A stretch of DNA of 64,000 bases, from the NCBI GenBank assembly GCA_027490955.1, contig JAIXXB010000022.1, positions 18,767 to 82,766 of the forward strand, read 5' to 3'. The translations under genes were made by a program, and so were the position numbers. Positions 27,485 to 37,439 of this stretch are shown piece by piece (within the stretch, counting starts at the first letter, position 1; each line of letters starts with the position of its first letter). The notes beneath the pieces were generated by a model. It ran no database searches. It saw nothing but the letters and a program-made list of their open reading frames with translations, and was not told the DNA's origin. This DNA comes from Rhodobacter sp. GTDB lineage: Bacteria; Pseudomonadota; Alphaproteobacteria; Rhodobacterales; Rhodobacteraceae.

Positions 27485-30316
27485 CTAGGCCCCCTCTTTG
27501 GCGACGGAGGGGGATGTTGGGGCCTGCACGCCCCCCACCTGCCCAAGCTGCGCAAGGCTGGCCAGCGCCATCAACACCGCGCCCAAAACGCACAGGAACA
27601 CACCCAAATCAAACAGCGCCGCCGTGGCCAGTTCAAACTGTTCCAGTGGCCAGACGGTGACATAGGCATAGTTCGATGTCAGAAAAGGCCGCCCTGCAAC
27701 CCAACTGCCAATCCCCGTAGCCGAGGCGATCAGCACCCCCGCCCCAATCAGGCGGTGATGGGTGATGCGTTGGCGCGCCATGCTTGGCCCATAGCCAGAG
27801 GCGAAGAACTGCAGCACAAAGGCGATGGCAAAGATCAGCCCTGCCACAAACCCGCCACCCGGTTGGTTATGGCCGCGCAGATACAAATAGACCCCGATCA
27901 ACATACCGATGGGCAGCAAAAACCGCGTGGCCACCACCAGCATCATCGGATGCGAATCCCCTGCGCCCCCTGCCATGGGAAACATCGGCGCAAGCCGCGC
28001 ACGGGTTTCGGGCGTGGCCAGCAGGGCTTGTGCCACAGCCGCAATGATCAGCGCGGCGATGCCCAGCACGATGATCTCGCCATAGGTATCATAACCGCGA
28101 AAATCGACGATGATGGTATTGACCGCATTGGTGCCCCCTGCACTGGGTTTTGATTGCGCCAGATGAAAGGCGGAAATCGCAGGAAAACCCGCATCGCGCA
28201 GCATCAGCCCATAGGCCAGCGCCCCCGTGGCCAGCCCCACAACCCCCGCCATCACTGCAGCGCCCGCGCGCCGAAAAACCCCACCCTCGCGCGGGGTGGT
28301 TTTGGGCAGGATATTGAGGGCCAGCAGCATCAAAATCACCGTCACCACTTCGACAGTGATCTGCGTCAGCGCCAGATCAGGCGCAGACAAATAGGCAAAT
28401 CCGATGGAAATGATCAGCCCGACAACCCCGACATAAAGCAGCGCCAAGATCCGCTGGCCATGGCCCAGAACGGCCAGCGCCAAGACGATCAGCAGCACCG
28501 CGCCCAGCACGCCCGCGCCAAATGACAGCGGGGTCGCCATGCGCGAGGCGGGGGCCAAATTCTGCCCCCACATGCCAAACACCGAAATGCCCAGAATGGC
28601 AGCAAAGCCTATGGCCAAATAGCGGCTTAGCGCGCCGTCATGCAGGCGCAAAACCGATGCGCGTGCGCCCCAAATCAGCGCGCCAAGCCCTGCCTCAAAG
28701 GCCCGCTTGCCATCGCCGCGTGGCGCAGCATTCCAGCCTGCGCGCAGATGGGGATACAGGCCCAGCATCAGCGCAGCCCCCCCAAAACCCGCAATCGACA
28801 TCCACAGCGCGGGGCTGGCCAAACCATGCCAATGGTAAATCTTCACCTCGGCGGCCTGCCCCATGGCGGCACTGGCTGCAAGATCAACCAACCATGCCGC
28901 GCTGGTCATCGGCGCAAAGCCAATCACGGCGACAAGGGCGACCAAAATCGCAGGCGGCAGCCACAGGCCAAAACCCGCCTCATGCGCATCGCCCAGCGCC
29001 GGCTTTTCTGGCCCCAAAAACACCCCGCCCACAAAGCGGAACGCATAGGCAACCGAAAACATAGCGCCCAATGTGGCCAACACTGGCACAGCCCAGCCGG
29101 CCCCCGCCCAAACCGTTTGCGCCGCCTCTTCCAGCGCCATTTCCTTTGACAAAAAACCATTCAGGGGCGGAACCCCCGCCATAGATGCCGCCGCAATCAG
29201 CGACAGCGCAAAGCTGATCGGCATGGCGCGGCGCAGGCCCCCTAGGGATGCGATATCGCGGGTATGGGCCGCGTGATCCACAATCCCCGCCACCATAAAC
29301 AAAGGTGCCTTAAAGCTGGCATGGGCTATGATGTGCAAAATGGCCACCACCAAAGCCTCGCGCGTGCCAAGGCCCAGCAAAAACGTGATCAGCCCCAAAT
29401 GGCTGATGGTGGAAAAGGCCAAGATTGCCTTCAGATCATCTTTGAACAGTGCCACTTTGGCGGCATAGACCATGGTCAGCACACCCGTAGTCGCCACGAT
29501 ATAAAACCACGCGTCCGTGCCCGCCAGCACAGGCCAAAGCCGCGCCAGCAAAAACAGCCCCGCCTTGACCATGGTTGCCGAATGCAGATAGGCTGAAACA
29601 GGCGTGGGCGCGGCCATGGCATGGGGCAGCCAAAAGTGGAACGGCATCTGCGCCGATTTGGCAAAAGCACCCAAGGCGATCAACACCAATGCAGGCAGAT
29701 ACATCGGGCTAGACCGCACTTGCGCGCCCATAGTCAAGATCACAGACAGATCGTAACTGCCCGCGATCTGCCCCAAAATCAGCAGCCCCGCAAACAGCGC
29801 AAGCCCGCCCGCCCCCGTCACCGCCAGCGCCATGCGCGCGCCTTGGCGGGCCTGCGCATCATGGGCCCAATAGCCAATAAGCAAGAAAGATGTCAGCGAG
29901 GTAAGTTCCCAAAACACCAGCAAAAGCAGGATGTTATCTGACAAAACAATACCCAGCATCGCGCCTTGGAACAGCAATAAGAACAGCATGAATCGCGCAA
30001 AAGGATCCGCCGCGCGCAAATAAAACCGCGCGTAAACGATGATCAGACCACCTATGCCAAGGATCAGCAGGGCAAACAAAAACCCAAGCCCGTCCAACAT
30101 CAAATTGGCATTCAGGCCCGCACTGGGCAGCCATGCCAGCCGCGCAAAGACCACCTGCCCTGCCGCAAGGGCAGGATAATGGGACAGCAAAATTACCAGC
30201 GCGGCCAAACACACCGCGCCTGCCGCCAGCGCAACAATGTTCCTGCCAAAACGTGCCAGCGCGCCCACAAGCAGAGCACCCAAAAACGGCATCGTAGACA
30301 GCAAGAACAAAGACAT
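27485..30316 (-). CDS. mrpA: Na+/H+ antiporter subunit A fused to subunit B
   Basis: 943-residue membrane protein. Residues about 1-750 are MrpA, related to NuoL, with FWELTSLTSFLLIGYW, LPHAMAAPTPVSAYLHSA and a C-terminal MrpA/NuoJ-like part (LALTQITVEVVTVILML). The last about 130 residues are MrpB-like (FLLPIGMLIGVYLYLRGHNQ, PGGGFVAGL). No separate mrpB exists, so the subunits are fused, as in many alphaproteobacteria. It starts the run mrpABCDEFG, 65 bp downstream of mlaC. The complex exchanges Na+ for H+ and supports salt and alkaline tolerance. Confidence 0.95.
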   Translation of the reverse strand: MSLFLLSTMPFLGALLVGALARFGRNIVALAAGAVCLAALVILLSHYPALAAGQVVFARLAWLPSAGLNANLMLDGLGFLFALLILGIGGLIIVYARFYLRAADPFARFMLFLLLFQGAMLGIVLSDNILLLLVFWELTSLTSFLLIGYWAHDAQARQGARMALAVTGAGGLALFAGLLILGQIAGSYDLSVILTMGAQVRSSPMYLPALVLIALGAFAKSAQMPFHFWLPHAMAAPTPVSAYLHSATMVKAGLFLLARLWPVLAGTDAWFYIVATTGVLTMVYAAKVALFKDDLKAILAFSTISHLGLITFLLGLGTREALVVAILHIIAHASFKAPLFMVAGIVDHAAHTRDIASLGGLRRAMPISFALSLIAAASMAGVPPLNGFLSKEMALEEAAQTVWAGAGWAVPVLATLGAMFSVAYAFRFVGGVFLGPEKPALGDAHEAGFGLWLPPAILVALVAVIGFAPMTSAAWLVDLAASAAMGQAAEVKIYHWHGLASPALWMSIAGFGGAALMLGLYPHLRAGWNAAPRGDGKRAFEAGLGALIWGARASVLRLHDGALSRYLAIGFAAILGISVFGMWGQNLAPASRMATPLSFGAGVLGAVLLIVLALAVLGHGQRILALLYVGVVGLIISIGFAYLSAPDLALTQITVEVVTVILMLLALNILPKTTPREGGVFRRAGAAVMAGVVGLATGALAYGLMLRDAGFPAISAFHLAQSKPSAGGTNAVNTIIVDFRGYDTYGEIIVLGIAALIIAAVAQALLATPETRARLAPMFPMAGGAGDSHPMMLVVATRFLLPIGMLIGVYLYLRGHNQPGGGFVAGLIFAIAFVLQFFASGYGPSMARQRITHHRLIGAGVLIASATGIGSWVAGRPFLTSNYAYVTVWPLEQFELATAALFDLGVFLCVLGAVLMALASLAQLGQVGGVQAPTSPSVAKEGA

Positions 30317-30381
30317 GCGCGCACCACCTCTTACGTTGAATCTGACCCTGCCCCTGCGCGCAGGTAAATTGCAACCGAAGG

Positions 30382-30990
30382 TTAAATCGCCTTCATATCC
30401 GCAATCAGCCCGTTGATATCACCATTGCGATTGTCCAGCATCGCGCCAATTTCGGTGCGCTCTGATGCAAGCAGGTTGATACCCTCGATGATAATATTGA
30501 AAAACAGGTTGCGGCCCGATTTGTCCGATACATGCCAGCGCACGTCAAAAGGCGCGCCGCCTTGCAACGACACCATCGTTTTCACTTCGAAATAGCTTTT
30601 GACAGGCTGCGTATCGATCACTTCGATCTTGCCCCCGATGAATTCGCGGAAACGGCGGCCATATTTCACGCTGATATAGCTTTTGAACGCCGAGGTGAAC
30701 GCCGACAATTCCGCAGGCGAGGCCGATTTCGCCGCCACGCCCAGAACCGAACGCGCAATCACGGGCACATCGGCATAGCGGCTAAAAATCCTCTCAAAAT
30801 CGCGAATCATGCCGCCCAGTTCTTTGCCCGAATTGATCACGCCATTGATATCGGCCACGACCTTATCGATCAGTTGCTGCGATTGTTCCGCCGTCAAGGC
30901 CAAGGCAGGCATTGGCAAGGCAAAGGCCACCGACCCCATGGCAAAACCAGCAGCAAAGCGGCGGCGAGTGAGGGTTGATTTATTCTGCAT
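30382..30990 (-). CDS. mlaC: MlaC-type phospholipid-transfer periplasmic protein
   Basis: 202-residue periplasmic shuttle that returns phospholipids from outer-membrane MlaA to the inner-membrane MlaFEDB complex. The N-terminus RRRFAAGFAMGSVAFALPMPALA looks like a Tat or Sec signal with twin Arg. The mature part has RFREFIGGKIEVIDTQPV and FDVRWHVSDKSGRNLFFNII, matching the MlaC fold. The ATG at 30990 overlaps the end of mlaA by 11 bp, so the two are translationally coupled. The inner-membrane ABC genes are not in the window. Confidence 0.9.
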   Translation of the reverse strand: MQNKSTLTRRRFAAGFAMGSVAFALPMPALALTAEQSQQLIDKVVADINGVINSGKELGGMIRDFERIFSRYADVPVIARSVLGVAAKSASPAELSAFTSAFKSYISVKYGRRFREFIGGKIEVIDTQPVKSYFEVKTMVSLQGGAPFDVRWHVSDKSGRNLFFNIIIEGINLLASERTEIGAMLDNRNGDINGLIADMKAI

Positions 30991-31729
30991 AGGGATCCTC
31001 GAATTGATCTGACAAAGCGGCATCACCCGCGGTTTGGCCCAGTTGGAAGCGGCGGTTTTGCAAATACAAAAGCCGCGCCTGCGCATAGCTGTCTGCACTA
31101 TTATACAGAATACTGTCGACCATTTCTACATAGCGGCCACGATCAACAACGCGTGAGGCGACCCCTGCCACAGTGCCGACATAGCTGTCAGGCGGCGGCA
31201 AGAAAACTTGCAACGGATTGATGGCAACATCCACAATCAGCCCCGACAAATCACGCGTGGTCGACGGGCCCAGCAGCGGCGGTTCCAGATATTGGCCTTC
31301 GCCAAAGCCCCAAACATGCAGCGTTTCGCCAAAATCGGTTTCTTTTCCAGCCACGCCCATGGCAGTGGCAGGGTCAAAAATACCGCCAAGGCCAATGGTG
31401 GTGTTAATGGCAAAGCGCAGCGTGTTTTCAGCAGCACGGCCCAGACGCAATTGCAAAACCGAGTTCACGATATCGGTCGGCCCAGATAAGTTATTGGCAA
31501 AATTGACCACGCCCTGCGAGATCGGCCCACCACCCGGGCTGACCATTGTGGTGGCAAGCGGGCGCAGAATAAGTTTATCAAGCCCAATGTTCAGCGCATG
31601 CATCGAGCGATTAAACTGTTCGCCCGGATCATTGATTTGTGCAGGCGGTGGCGGCGCAGTGCAGCCAGCCAAAAGTCCCGCAGCCAATGCCAAAGGCAAA
31701 AACAGCGGCCGCAGTCCTAGTGCAGTCAT
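30980..31729 (-). CDS. mlaA: MlaA/VacJ lipoprotein
   Basis: Outer-membrane lipoprotein that extracts misplaced phospholipids from the outer leaflet. 249 residues with a lipobox LLAGC near residue 20, the family motif DPGEQFNRSMHALN, and GIFDPATAMGVAGKETDFGETLHVWG plus PLLGPSTTRD. The ATG at 31729 is eight bases after AAGG; an ATG at 31744 would add five residues. First gene of mlaA-mlaC. Confidence 0.93.
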   Translation of the reverse strand: MTALGLRPLFLPLALAAGLLAGCTAPPPPAQINDPGEQFNRSMHALNIGLDKLILRPLATTMVSPGGGPISQGVVNFANNLSGPTDIVNSVLQLRLGRAAENTLRFAINTTIGLGGIFDPATAMGVAGKETDFGETLHVWGFGEGQYLEPPLLGPSTTRDLSGLIVDVAINPLQVFLPPPDSYVGTVAGVASRVVDRGRYVEMVDSILYNSADSYAQARLLYLQNRRFQLGQTAGDAALSDQFEDPYAE

Positions 31730-31953
31730 TTCCTTAACCTTCATCCCACAGTGTCCCCGCCAAGCACGCCCAAAGCCAAGGCGATGCCAAAACAGGGCGC
31801 ACTTTCCCCAATGTGATTCTATCTAGTGCTTTGTGACTGTCGCATCAACCGCAACTCTCTTTTGCGCCACAAACATCGAAAAATACTTGCGTCGCGGCGA
31901 TAAAATGGTCACCACATCCGCACATGTATAAATTGTAACAGTGGAGGCTGGAT

Positions 31954-33690
31954 TTGGCCAACATCGATACCAAACGCGGGCGACTAGAACTGTTTGCTGC
32001 GCAAAGTGGGCAGGCACCACTGCTTTGGGCGACTTTGGCCTTTTCCACCGCCGTAAACCTGCTGCAACTGACTGGCCCTTTATACATGATGCAGGTCTAT
32101 GACCGCGTTCTGGGCAGCCAATCAGAGGCCACTTTGGTGGCCCTGACGGGGCTGATTACGGGGCTGTTTGTGATTATGGGCGTGCTGGAACATGTGCGCG
32201 CGCGCGTTTTGGCGCGGGTCGGGGCCAAGGTGCAAGACCGCTTAGATCGGCGCGTGTTTGCCGCCGCCATGCAGCGCCTGACAGTGGCGCCAAATGATCC
32301 AAACGCCATGGCCGCCCAGCGCGACCTAGAATCGGTGCAGCGGCTTTGGGCCTCGTCCACGTTGATCGCGCTGTTTGATATTCCTTGGACGCCTGTCTTT
32401 ATCTTGGCAATTTCCTTTTTCCACCCCGCTTTGGGCATTTTGGCCCTGATCGGCGGCGCGTTTTTGGTCAGCGTCACCATTTTGAACCAAAAAATGACGG
32501 CCAAGCCGCAGGCCCGCGTCAATAGCCTGACGATGCAGGCCGAACGCGTGTCAGACCTGATCAAACTTGAAGCCGAGCCTGTGCAAGCCTTGGGCATGAC
32601 AGGGGCCGCCTTTGACCGCTGGCAGCAAAGCCGCGCGGCAGCCCTACAAGAAAGCATTGATGCGGGCGATTTGGCGGGCAAATTTGCCGCAGCGTCCAAA
32701 ACATTCCGCCTGTTTTTGCAATCGGCCATGCTGGGCCTTGGCGCGTGGTATGTGCTGCAAGGCCAGATGACGGGCGGCGCGATGATTGCCGCCTCGATCC
32801 TGATGGGCCGCGCGCTGCAACCGATCGAAATGGCCGTTGGGCAATGGCCCATCATTTCGCGCGCCATCGAAGGCTATGACAGGCTGGCGGTCTTGCTCAG
32901 CGTCAGCCCAGAAAAGCCGCGCCCCATGGAATTGCCGCGCCCGCGCGCCGTGCTAGAGGCGCAGAACCTGACAGTCGTGCCCCCGGGCGAGCAGCAGGCC
33001 GTGCTGCGCATGGTCAGTTTTACCCTAAGCCCCGGTCAGGCCTTGGGGGTCATTGGGCCATCGGGTGCGGGCAAATCCACCTTGGCGCGGGCGCTGATTG
33101 GGGTATGGCAGCCATTGGGCGGCAAGGTTCGGCTGGATGGTGCCAGCCTAGAGCAATATGATACCGATATTCTGGGCAGTTACTTTGGCTATCTGCCCCA
33201 GCGCGTTGGGTTGTTCGAAGGCACGATTGGCGAAAACATCGCCCGCTTGCAGCCCAACCCCAACCCCGATGCCATTGTATCGGCCGCAAAACGCGCCGCA
33301 GCCCATGACATGATCCTGCGCCTACCCGAAGGCTATGATACCAAAGTATCGGCCTTGGGCGGGCGGCTGTCTGGCGGGCAAATCCAGCGCATCGGCCTTG
33401 CCCGCGCGCTGTTTGGCGACCCTGTGATTTTGGTCTTGGACGAGCCTAATTCCAACCTAGATAACGACGGCACGTTGGCCTTGAACGCCGCCATTCGGTC
33501 CACCAAAGATGCGGGCGGCGCTGTGCTGATTATGGCCCATCGCCCTGCCGCCATCCAAGAATGTGATCTGTTGCTGGTGATCGAAGACGGCACGCGCCGC
33601 GCCTTTGGCCCGCGCGATCAAGTGCTGCGCGAAATGGTAAAAAACCACACCGATATTGTGCGCGCCGCTGGCCCAGGAGGGGTGAGTTAA
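31954..33690 (+). CDS. prtD: Type I secretion permease/ATPase (PrtD/HlyB family)
   Basis: 578-residue half ABC exporter of the PrtD type for RTX-like proteins. Six membrane helices lie in the first about 310 residues; the ATPase follows with Walker A GPSGAGKST, signature LSGGQIQRIGLARAL and Walker B VILVLDEPNSNLD. It lacks an N-terminal C39-like domain, consistent with non-peptidase exporters. Translation starts at TTG (31954), six bases after GGAGG; no ATG upstream is available. The HlyD partner begins at its stop codon. No RTX substrate or TolC gene is in the window. Confidence 0.9.
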   Translation: MANIDTKRGRLELFAAQSGQAPLLWATLAFSTAVNLLQLTGPLYMMQVYDRVLGSQSEATLVALTGLITGLFVIMGVLEHVRARVLARVGAKVQDRLDRRVFAAAMQRLTVAPNDPNAMAAQRDLESVQRLWASSTLIALFDIPWTPVFILAISFFHPALGILALIGGAFLVSVTILNQKMTAKPQARVNSLTMQAERVSDLIKLEAEPVQALGMTGAAFDRWQQSRAAALQESIDAGDLAGKFAAASKTFRLFLQSAMLGLGAWYVLQGQMTGGAMIAASILMGRALQPIEMAVGQWPIISRAIEGYDRLAVLLSVSPEKPRPMELPRPRAVLEAQNLTVVPPGEQQAVLRMVSFTLSPGQALGVIGPSGAGKSTLARALIGVWQPLGGKVRLDGASLEQYDTDILGSYFGYLPQRVGLFEGTIGENIARLQPNPNPDAIVSAAKRAAAHDMILRLPEGYDTKVSALGGRLSGGQIQRIGLARALFGDPVILVLDEPNSNLDNDGTLALNAAIRSTKDAGGAVLIMAHRPAAIQECDLLLVIEDGTRRAFGPRDQVLREMVKNHTDIVRAAGPGGVS

Positions 33691-34988
33691 TGAGCGATGA
33701 TAGATGGTCGGCCGCAAAACCCCTGCGCGTGGGGTTTGTCACATTGGCTATTTTGGTCTTTGGTTTCGGCGGATGGGCGATGCTGACCCATATTGCGGGG
33801 GCAGTCATTGCCCATGGCCAAGTTGAGGTGGAAAACAACCGCCAAGTCGTGCAGCATCCCGATGGCGGCGTGGTGGCCGAAATCCTTGTGGTCGAGGCGC
33901 AATCCGTGAAACTAGGCGATGTGCTGATCCGTTTGGACGGCAGCCTTGCCCATTCTGAATTGGCCATCGTCGAAGGCCAGCTTTACGAGGCCATGGCCCG
34001 CCGCGCCCGCCTAGAGGCCGAGCGCGACGAAGCCGAAGCGCCAGTTTTCCCAGCCGAATTGCAACAGGCCGCCGCCCAGCGGCCCGAAGTGATGGAGTTG
34101 CTGGAAGGCCAGCGCAAACTGTTCTTCTCGCGCCTTGATACGCTGGATAAGCAAACCCAGCAGCTGCAAAAACGCGCGGCCCAGATTGCCGCACAGACCA
34201 CAGGCATTGACGCGCAAATCACCGCGCTGAACACGCAGATCGACCTTATCAACCAAGAAATGACCGATCAGAAAACCTTGCTGGCAAAGGGGCTGGCGCA
34301 AAACAGCCGCGTTCTGGCGCTGGAACGCGAGGCGGCGCAATTGCTGGGATCGGTGGGCGAGTTGACCTCCTCGCGCGCGCAGAACGAGGGACGCGGCACG
34401 GAAATCGAACTTGAATTGTTGCGCCTTGCGGCCCTGCGCCGCGAAGAGGCCAGCACCCAGTTGCGCGACATCGGCCAAACCGAATTGGAATTGATCGAAC
34501 GCCGCGCCGCCCTGCGCGAACGTATCGCGCGGCTAGAGATTCGCGCGCCTGTTTCTGGGCTGGTCTTGGGCCTGCAAGTGACAAGCCCGCAATCCGTGCT
34601 GCGGCCTGCCGATCCTGTCTTGTACATCGTGCCACAAGATCGCCCCTTGGTGATAACTGCCCGCATCTCGCCCATCCATGTGGACGAGGTGCATGTGGGC
34701 CAAGACGTGCGGTTGGTCTTTCCTGCCTTTTCAACCCGCACGACGCCCGAAATTCATGGCCACCTTATCAGCATTTCGGCAGATGCGATTGTCGATCAGC
34801 AAACAGGCATGACCTATTACCGCGCGCAAATCGTTCTGGACGAGGGCGAGCAGGAAAAACTTTCCCACGAAACACTCTTGCCTGGAATGCCTGTGGATGC
34901 CTTTATTGCCACGGGTGCGCGCACGCCTATGGCCTATCTGCTGCAACCCTTCACCGATTATTTCCGCGCGGCCTTCCGCGAAAGCTAA
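33690..34988 (+). CDS. prtE: Type I secretion membrane-fusion protein (HlyD/PrtE family)
   Basis: 432-residue adaptor linking the ABC exporter to an outer-membrane channel. One N-terminal membrane helix (GFVTLAILVFGFGGWAMLTHI), a biotinyl-lipoyl half (VVQHPDGGVVAEILV), a long coiled-coil region (about 90-290, heavy in Gln, Glu and Ala) and a C-terminal beta-barrel with IRAPVSGLVLGLQV. The ATG overlaps the prtD stop by one base, so they form one operon. Confidence 0.92.
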   Translation: MSDDRWSAAKPLRVGFVTLAILVFGFGGWAMLTHIAGAVIAHGQVEVENNRQVVQHPDGGVVAEILVVEAQSVKLGDVLIRLDGSLAHSELAIVEGQLYEAMARRARLEAERDEAEAPVFPAELQQAAAQRPEVMELLEGQRKLFFSRLDTLDKQTQQLQKRAAQIAAQTTGIDAQITALNTQIDLINQEMTDQKTLLAKGLAQNSRVLALEREAAQLLGSVGELTSSRAQNEGRGTEIELELLRLAALRREEASTQLRDIGQTELELIERRAALRERIARLEIRAPVSGLVLGLQVTSPQSVLRPADPVLYIVPQDRPLVITARISPIHVDEVHVGQDVRLVFPAFSTRTTPEIHGHLISISADAIVDQQTGMTYYRAQIVLDEGEQEKLSHETLLPGMPVDAFIATGARTPMAYLLQPFTDYFRAAFRES

Positions 34989-34998
34989 GGATTTTTAG

Positions 34999-35463
34999 AT
35001 GACCCATCCCATTGACACTCGTCTGGCTGCCTTGGGCATTGCCCTGCCTGCCGCCCCGCCCCCTGCCGCCAATTATGTGCCCTATGTGATCGCGGGGAAT
35101 CTGGTGCATATTTCAGGGCAAATCAGCCAAAACGCAGATGGTCTGATCAAGGGGCGCTTGGGCGAGACGATGGATGTCGCCCAAGGTGCGGCAGCCGCGC
35201 GCAGCTGTGCGATTTCGATTTTTGCCCAGCTCAAGGCCGCTGTGGGGGGGGACTTCTCGCGCGTGGTGCGGGCGGTAAAACTGGGCGGATTTGTGAATTC
35301 GACAGCCGATTTCATCGACCAGCCCAAGGTGATCAATGGCGCCTCTGACTTTCTGGTCGAGGTGATGGGCGACGCGGGCCGCCATGCACGCGCAGCTGTA
35401 TCGGCCCCTTCGCTGCCCTTGGGCGTGGCTGTGGAAATTGACGCGATTTTCGAGATTTCCTAA
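34999..35463 (+). CDS. RidA-family protein
   Basis: 154-residue protein of the YjgF/RidA family; RidA hydrolyses reactive enamine/imine intermediates formed by PLP enzymes. It carries VHISGQISQNADG and the region AVKLGGFVNSTADF with a typical C-terminal AVSAPSLPLGVAVEIDAIFE. The family's Arg of RidA proper is not at the standard position, so it may be one of the Rid subgroups (Rid4-7-like) with unknown substrate. It follows prtE and overlaps the GDPD start (TAATG). Confidence 0.85.
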   Translation: MTHPIDTRLAALGIALPAAPPPAANYVPYVIAGNLVHISGQISQNADGLIKGRLGETMDVAQGAAAARSCAISIFAQLKAAVGGDFSRVVRAVKLGGFVNSTADFIDQPKVINGASDFLVEVMGDAGRHARAAVSAPSLPLGVAVEIDAIFEIS

Positions 35464-36230
35464 TGCGCACCCTTTTGCCAGAGGCGTTTTTGCGCCTGCC
35501 CATTGCCCATCGCGCCCTACACGACCGCGCGCAGGGGCGCATCGAAAATTCACCCGCCGCAATCACAGCCGCAATCGAGGCGGGCTATGGCATAGAGATT
35601 GATGTGCAATTGTCGCGCGATGGCGTGGCGATGGTGTTTCATGACGAAACACTTGATCGGCTGACAGCCCATAGCGGTTTGGTCTGCGAAAGAACTGCGG
35701 CCGAACTGTGCCAGATTGGGCTGACAGGCGGGCTTGATTGCATCCCAACCTTGGCGCAAGTTTTGCGGCAAATCGCAGGCCGCGCGCCGCTGCTGATCGA
35801 GATCAAGGATCAAACGGGCCTGATGGCCCCCAGTGATGGGCGTCTTGAATCGGCTGTGGCGGCTGACCTTGCGGGCTATGCTGGGCCTGTGGCGCTGATG
35901 TCTTTTAACCCGCACAGCGTGGCCCATATGGCGCGGCTTTGGCCCAGTATCGCGCGCGGGCTGACCACATCCGCCTATGACCCCAAGGATTGGGCCCCCC
36001 TGCCCGCAGAAACCTGTGCGCATCTGCGCGGCATTCCCGATTATGACCGCACCTTATCCAGCTTTATCAGCCACGAAGCTGCTGATTTGGCCCGCCCGCG
36101 CGTGGCCGAGTTGCGCGCGCAAGGGGCAAATATCCTGTGTTGGACGATCAAATCGCAGGCGGCCGAGGTGGCCGCGCGCAAATACGCCCAGAACATCACC
36201 TTTGAGCAATATCTTGCACATCTGCCTTGA
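35463..36230 (+). CDS. Glycerophosphodiester phosphodiesterase
   Basis: 255-residue TIM-barrel enzyme splitting glycerophosphodiesters to glycerol 3-phosphate and an alcohol. Active-site features: IAHRALHDR and GRIENS with the catalytic His and Glu, YGIEIDVQLSRDGVAMVFHDETLDR with the metal ligands and second His. No signal peptide, so cytosolic. Starts inside the RidA stop, implying translational coupling. Downstream there is a 57-bp gap. Confidence 0.92.
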   Translation: MRTLLPEAFLRLPIAHRALHDRAQGRIENSPAAITAAIEAGYGIEIDVQLSRDGVAMVFHDETLDRLTAHSGLVCERTAAELCQIGLTGGLDCIPTLAQVLRQIAGRAPLLIEIKDQTGLMAPSDGRLESAVAADLAGYAGPVALMSFNPHSVAHMARLWPSIARGLTTSAYDPKDWAPLPAETCAHLRGIPDYDRTLSSFISHEAADLARPRVAELRAQGANILCWTIKSQAAEVAARKYAQNITFEQYLAHLP

Positions 36231-36287
36231 CGCAGGGCGGCGCTGCTGCATCTGTCTATCAGCAGACTGCGCGCCAAAGGCCCCCTT

Positions 36288-37436
36288 GTGACCCTGACTT
36301 TGCTGGAAAACTTTGACCAAATCAGTGCCGCTGCATGGGATACCATTGCGGGCAATAACGCAGACCTGCGCCCGATTGATCCGTTCACCACGCACCGCTT
36401 TTTAGCCGCGTTAGATGCCTCTGGCTCGACGGGCGCAGGCACGGGTTGGCAAAACCGCAGCCTGATTTTGACCACGGGCAGCGAGACAGCCGCGATGCCG
36501 CTTTATGCCAAAGGCCACAGCCAAGGCGAGTATATCTTTGATCATGGCTGGGCCGATGCATTCCAGCGCGCAGGCGGGCGCTATTACCCCAAACTACAGG
36601 GCGCAGTGCCCTTTACCCCCGCGACAGGCCGCCGCTTTTTGGGGCCAGAGCATATGCGCAAACCGCTGATCGATGCTGCGATTGATTTGGCCGACAGCAA
36701 TGGCCTGTCTAGCCTGCACATCACCTTTTGCACCGAAGACGAGGCGCTGGATTTGGCAGGGCATCGCGGCCTTTTGCATCGTATCACGCAGCAATTTCAT
36801 TTTCAAAACCGCGGCTATGGCACCTTTGACGATTTTCTGGCCGATCTATCCTCGCGCAAGCGCAAGAATATCCGCAAAGAACGCGAAACCGCTGCAAGCC
36901 ACGGCCTGACCATTCGCGCCCTGACGGGTGATGCCATCGAGCCCGCGCATTGGGACGCCTTTTGGCAGTTCTACCAAGATACGGGTGCGCGCAAATGGGG
37001 CACGCCCTATCTGACCCGCCGCTTTTTCAGCGAAATTCACCAATCGATGCGGGATGATATCCTGCTGGTCTTGGCCTTTGATGGGCAAACCCCCGTTGCG
37101 GGGGCCTTAAACTTTATCGGGCGCGAGACGTTGTTTGGCCGCTATTGGGGCGCTGTGGTGGATTTGCCCTGTTTGCATTTTGAACTGTGCTATTACCGCG
37201 CCATTGATTACGCGATTGCGCATAAGATGTCGCGCGTCGAGGCGGGCGCGCAGGGCGAACATAAACTGGCACGCGGCTATCTGCCCGTTCAAACCCATTC
37301 GCTGCATTACATCGCCGATCCAAATTTTCGCGCCGCTGTGGCGCAGTATTTAACCGCCGAACGGCGCGCAGTAGACCAAGATATTGAAATTCTTACCGCA
37401 TATGGCCCCTTTCGCCGCTGCGACACACAGGAGTAG
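36288..37436 (+). CDS. FemAB-like / GNAT-fold acyltransferase (DUF482-type)
   Basis: 382-residue protein of the family once called 'peptidoglycan biosynthesis' DUF482, with a GNAT fold in two halves. It has DPFTTHRFLAALDASGS at the N-terminus, FDDFLADLSSRKRKNIRKER in the middle and RVEAGAQGEHKLARGYLP near the end, which are conserved in this family. The biological acceptor is unknown. Translation starts at GTG (36288). It precedes the pterin dehydratase gene by 3 bp, so probably co-transcribed. Confidence 0.82.
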   Translation: MTLTLLENFDQISAAAWDTIAGNNADLRPIDPFTTHRFLAALDASGSTGAGTGWQNRSLILTTGSETAAMPLYAKGHSQGEYIFDHGWADAFQRAGGRYYPKLQGAVPFTPATGRRFLGPEHMRKPLIDAAIDLADSNGLSSLHITFCTEDEALDLAGHRGLLHRITQQFHFQNRGYGTFDDFLADLSSRKRKNIRKERETAASHGLTIRALTGDAIEPAHWDAFWQFYQDTGARKWGTPYLTRRFFSEIHQSMRDDILLVLAFDGQTPVAGALNFIGRETLFGRYWGAVVDLPCLHFELCYYRAIDYAIAHKMSRVEAGAQGEHKLARGYLPVQTHSLHYIADPNFRAAVAQYLTAERRAVDQDIEILTAYGPFRRCDTQE

Positions 37437-37439
37437 CCC

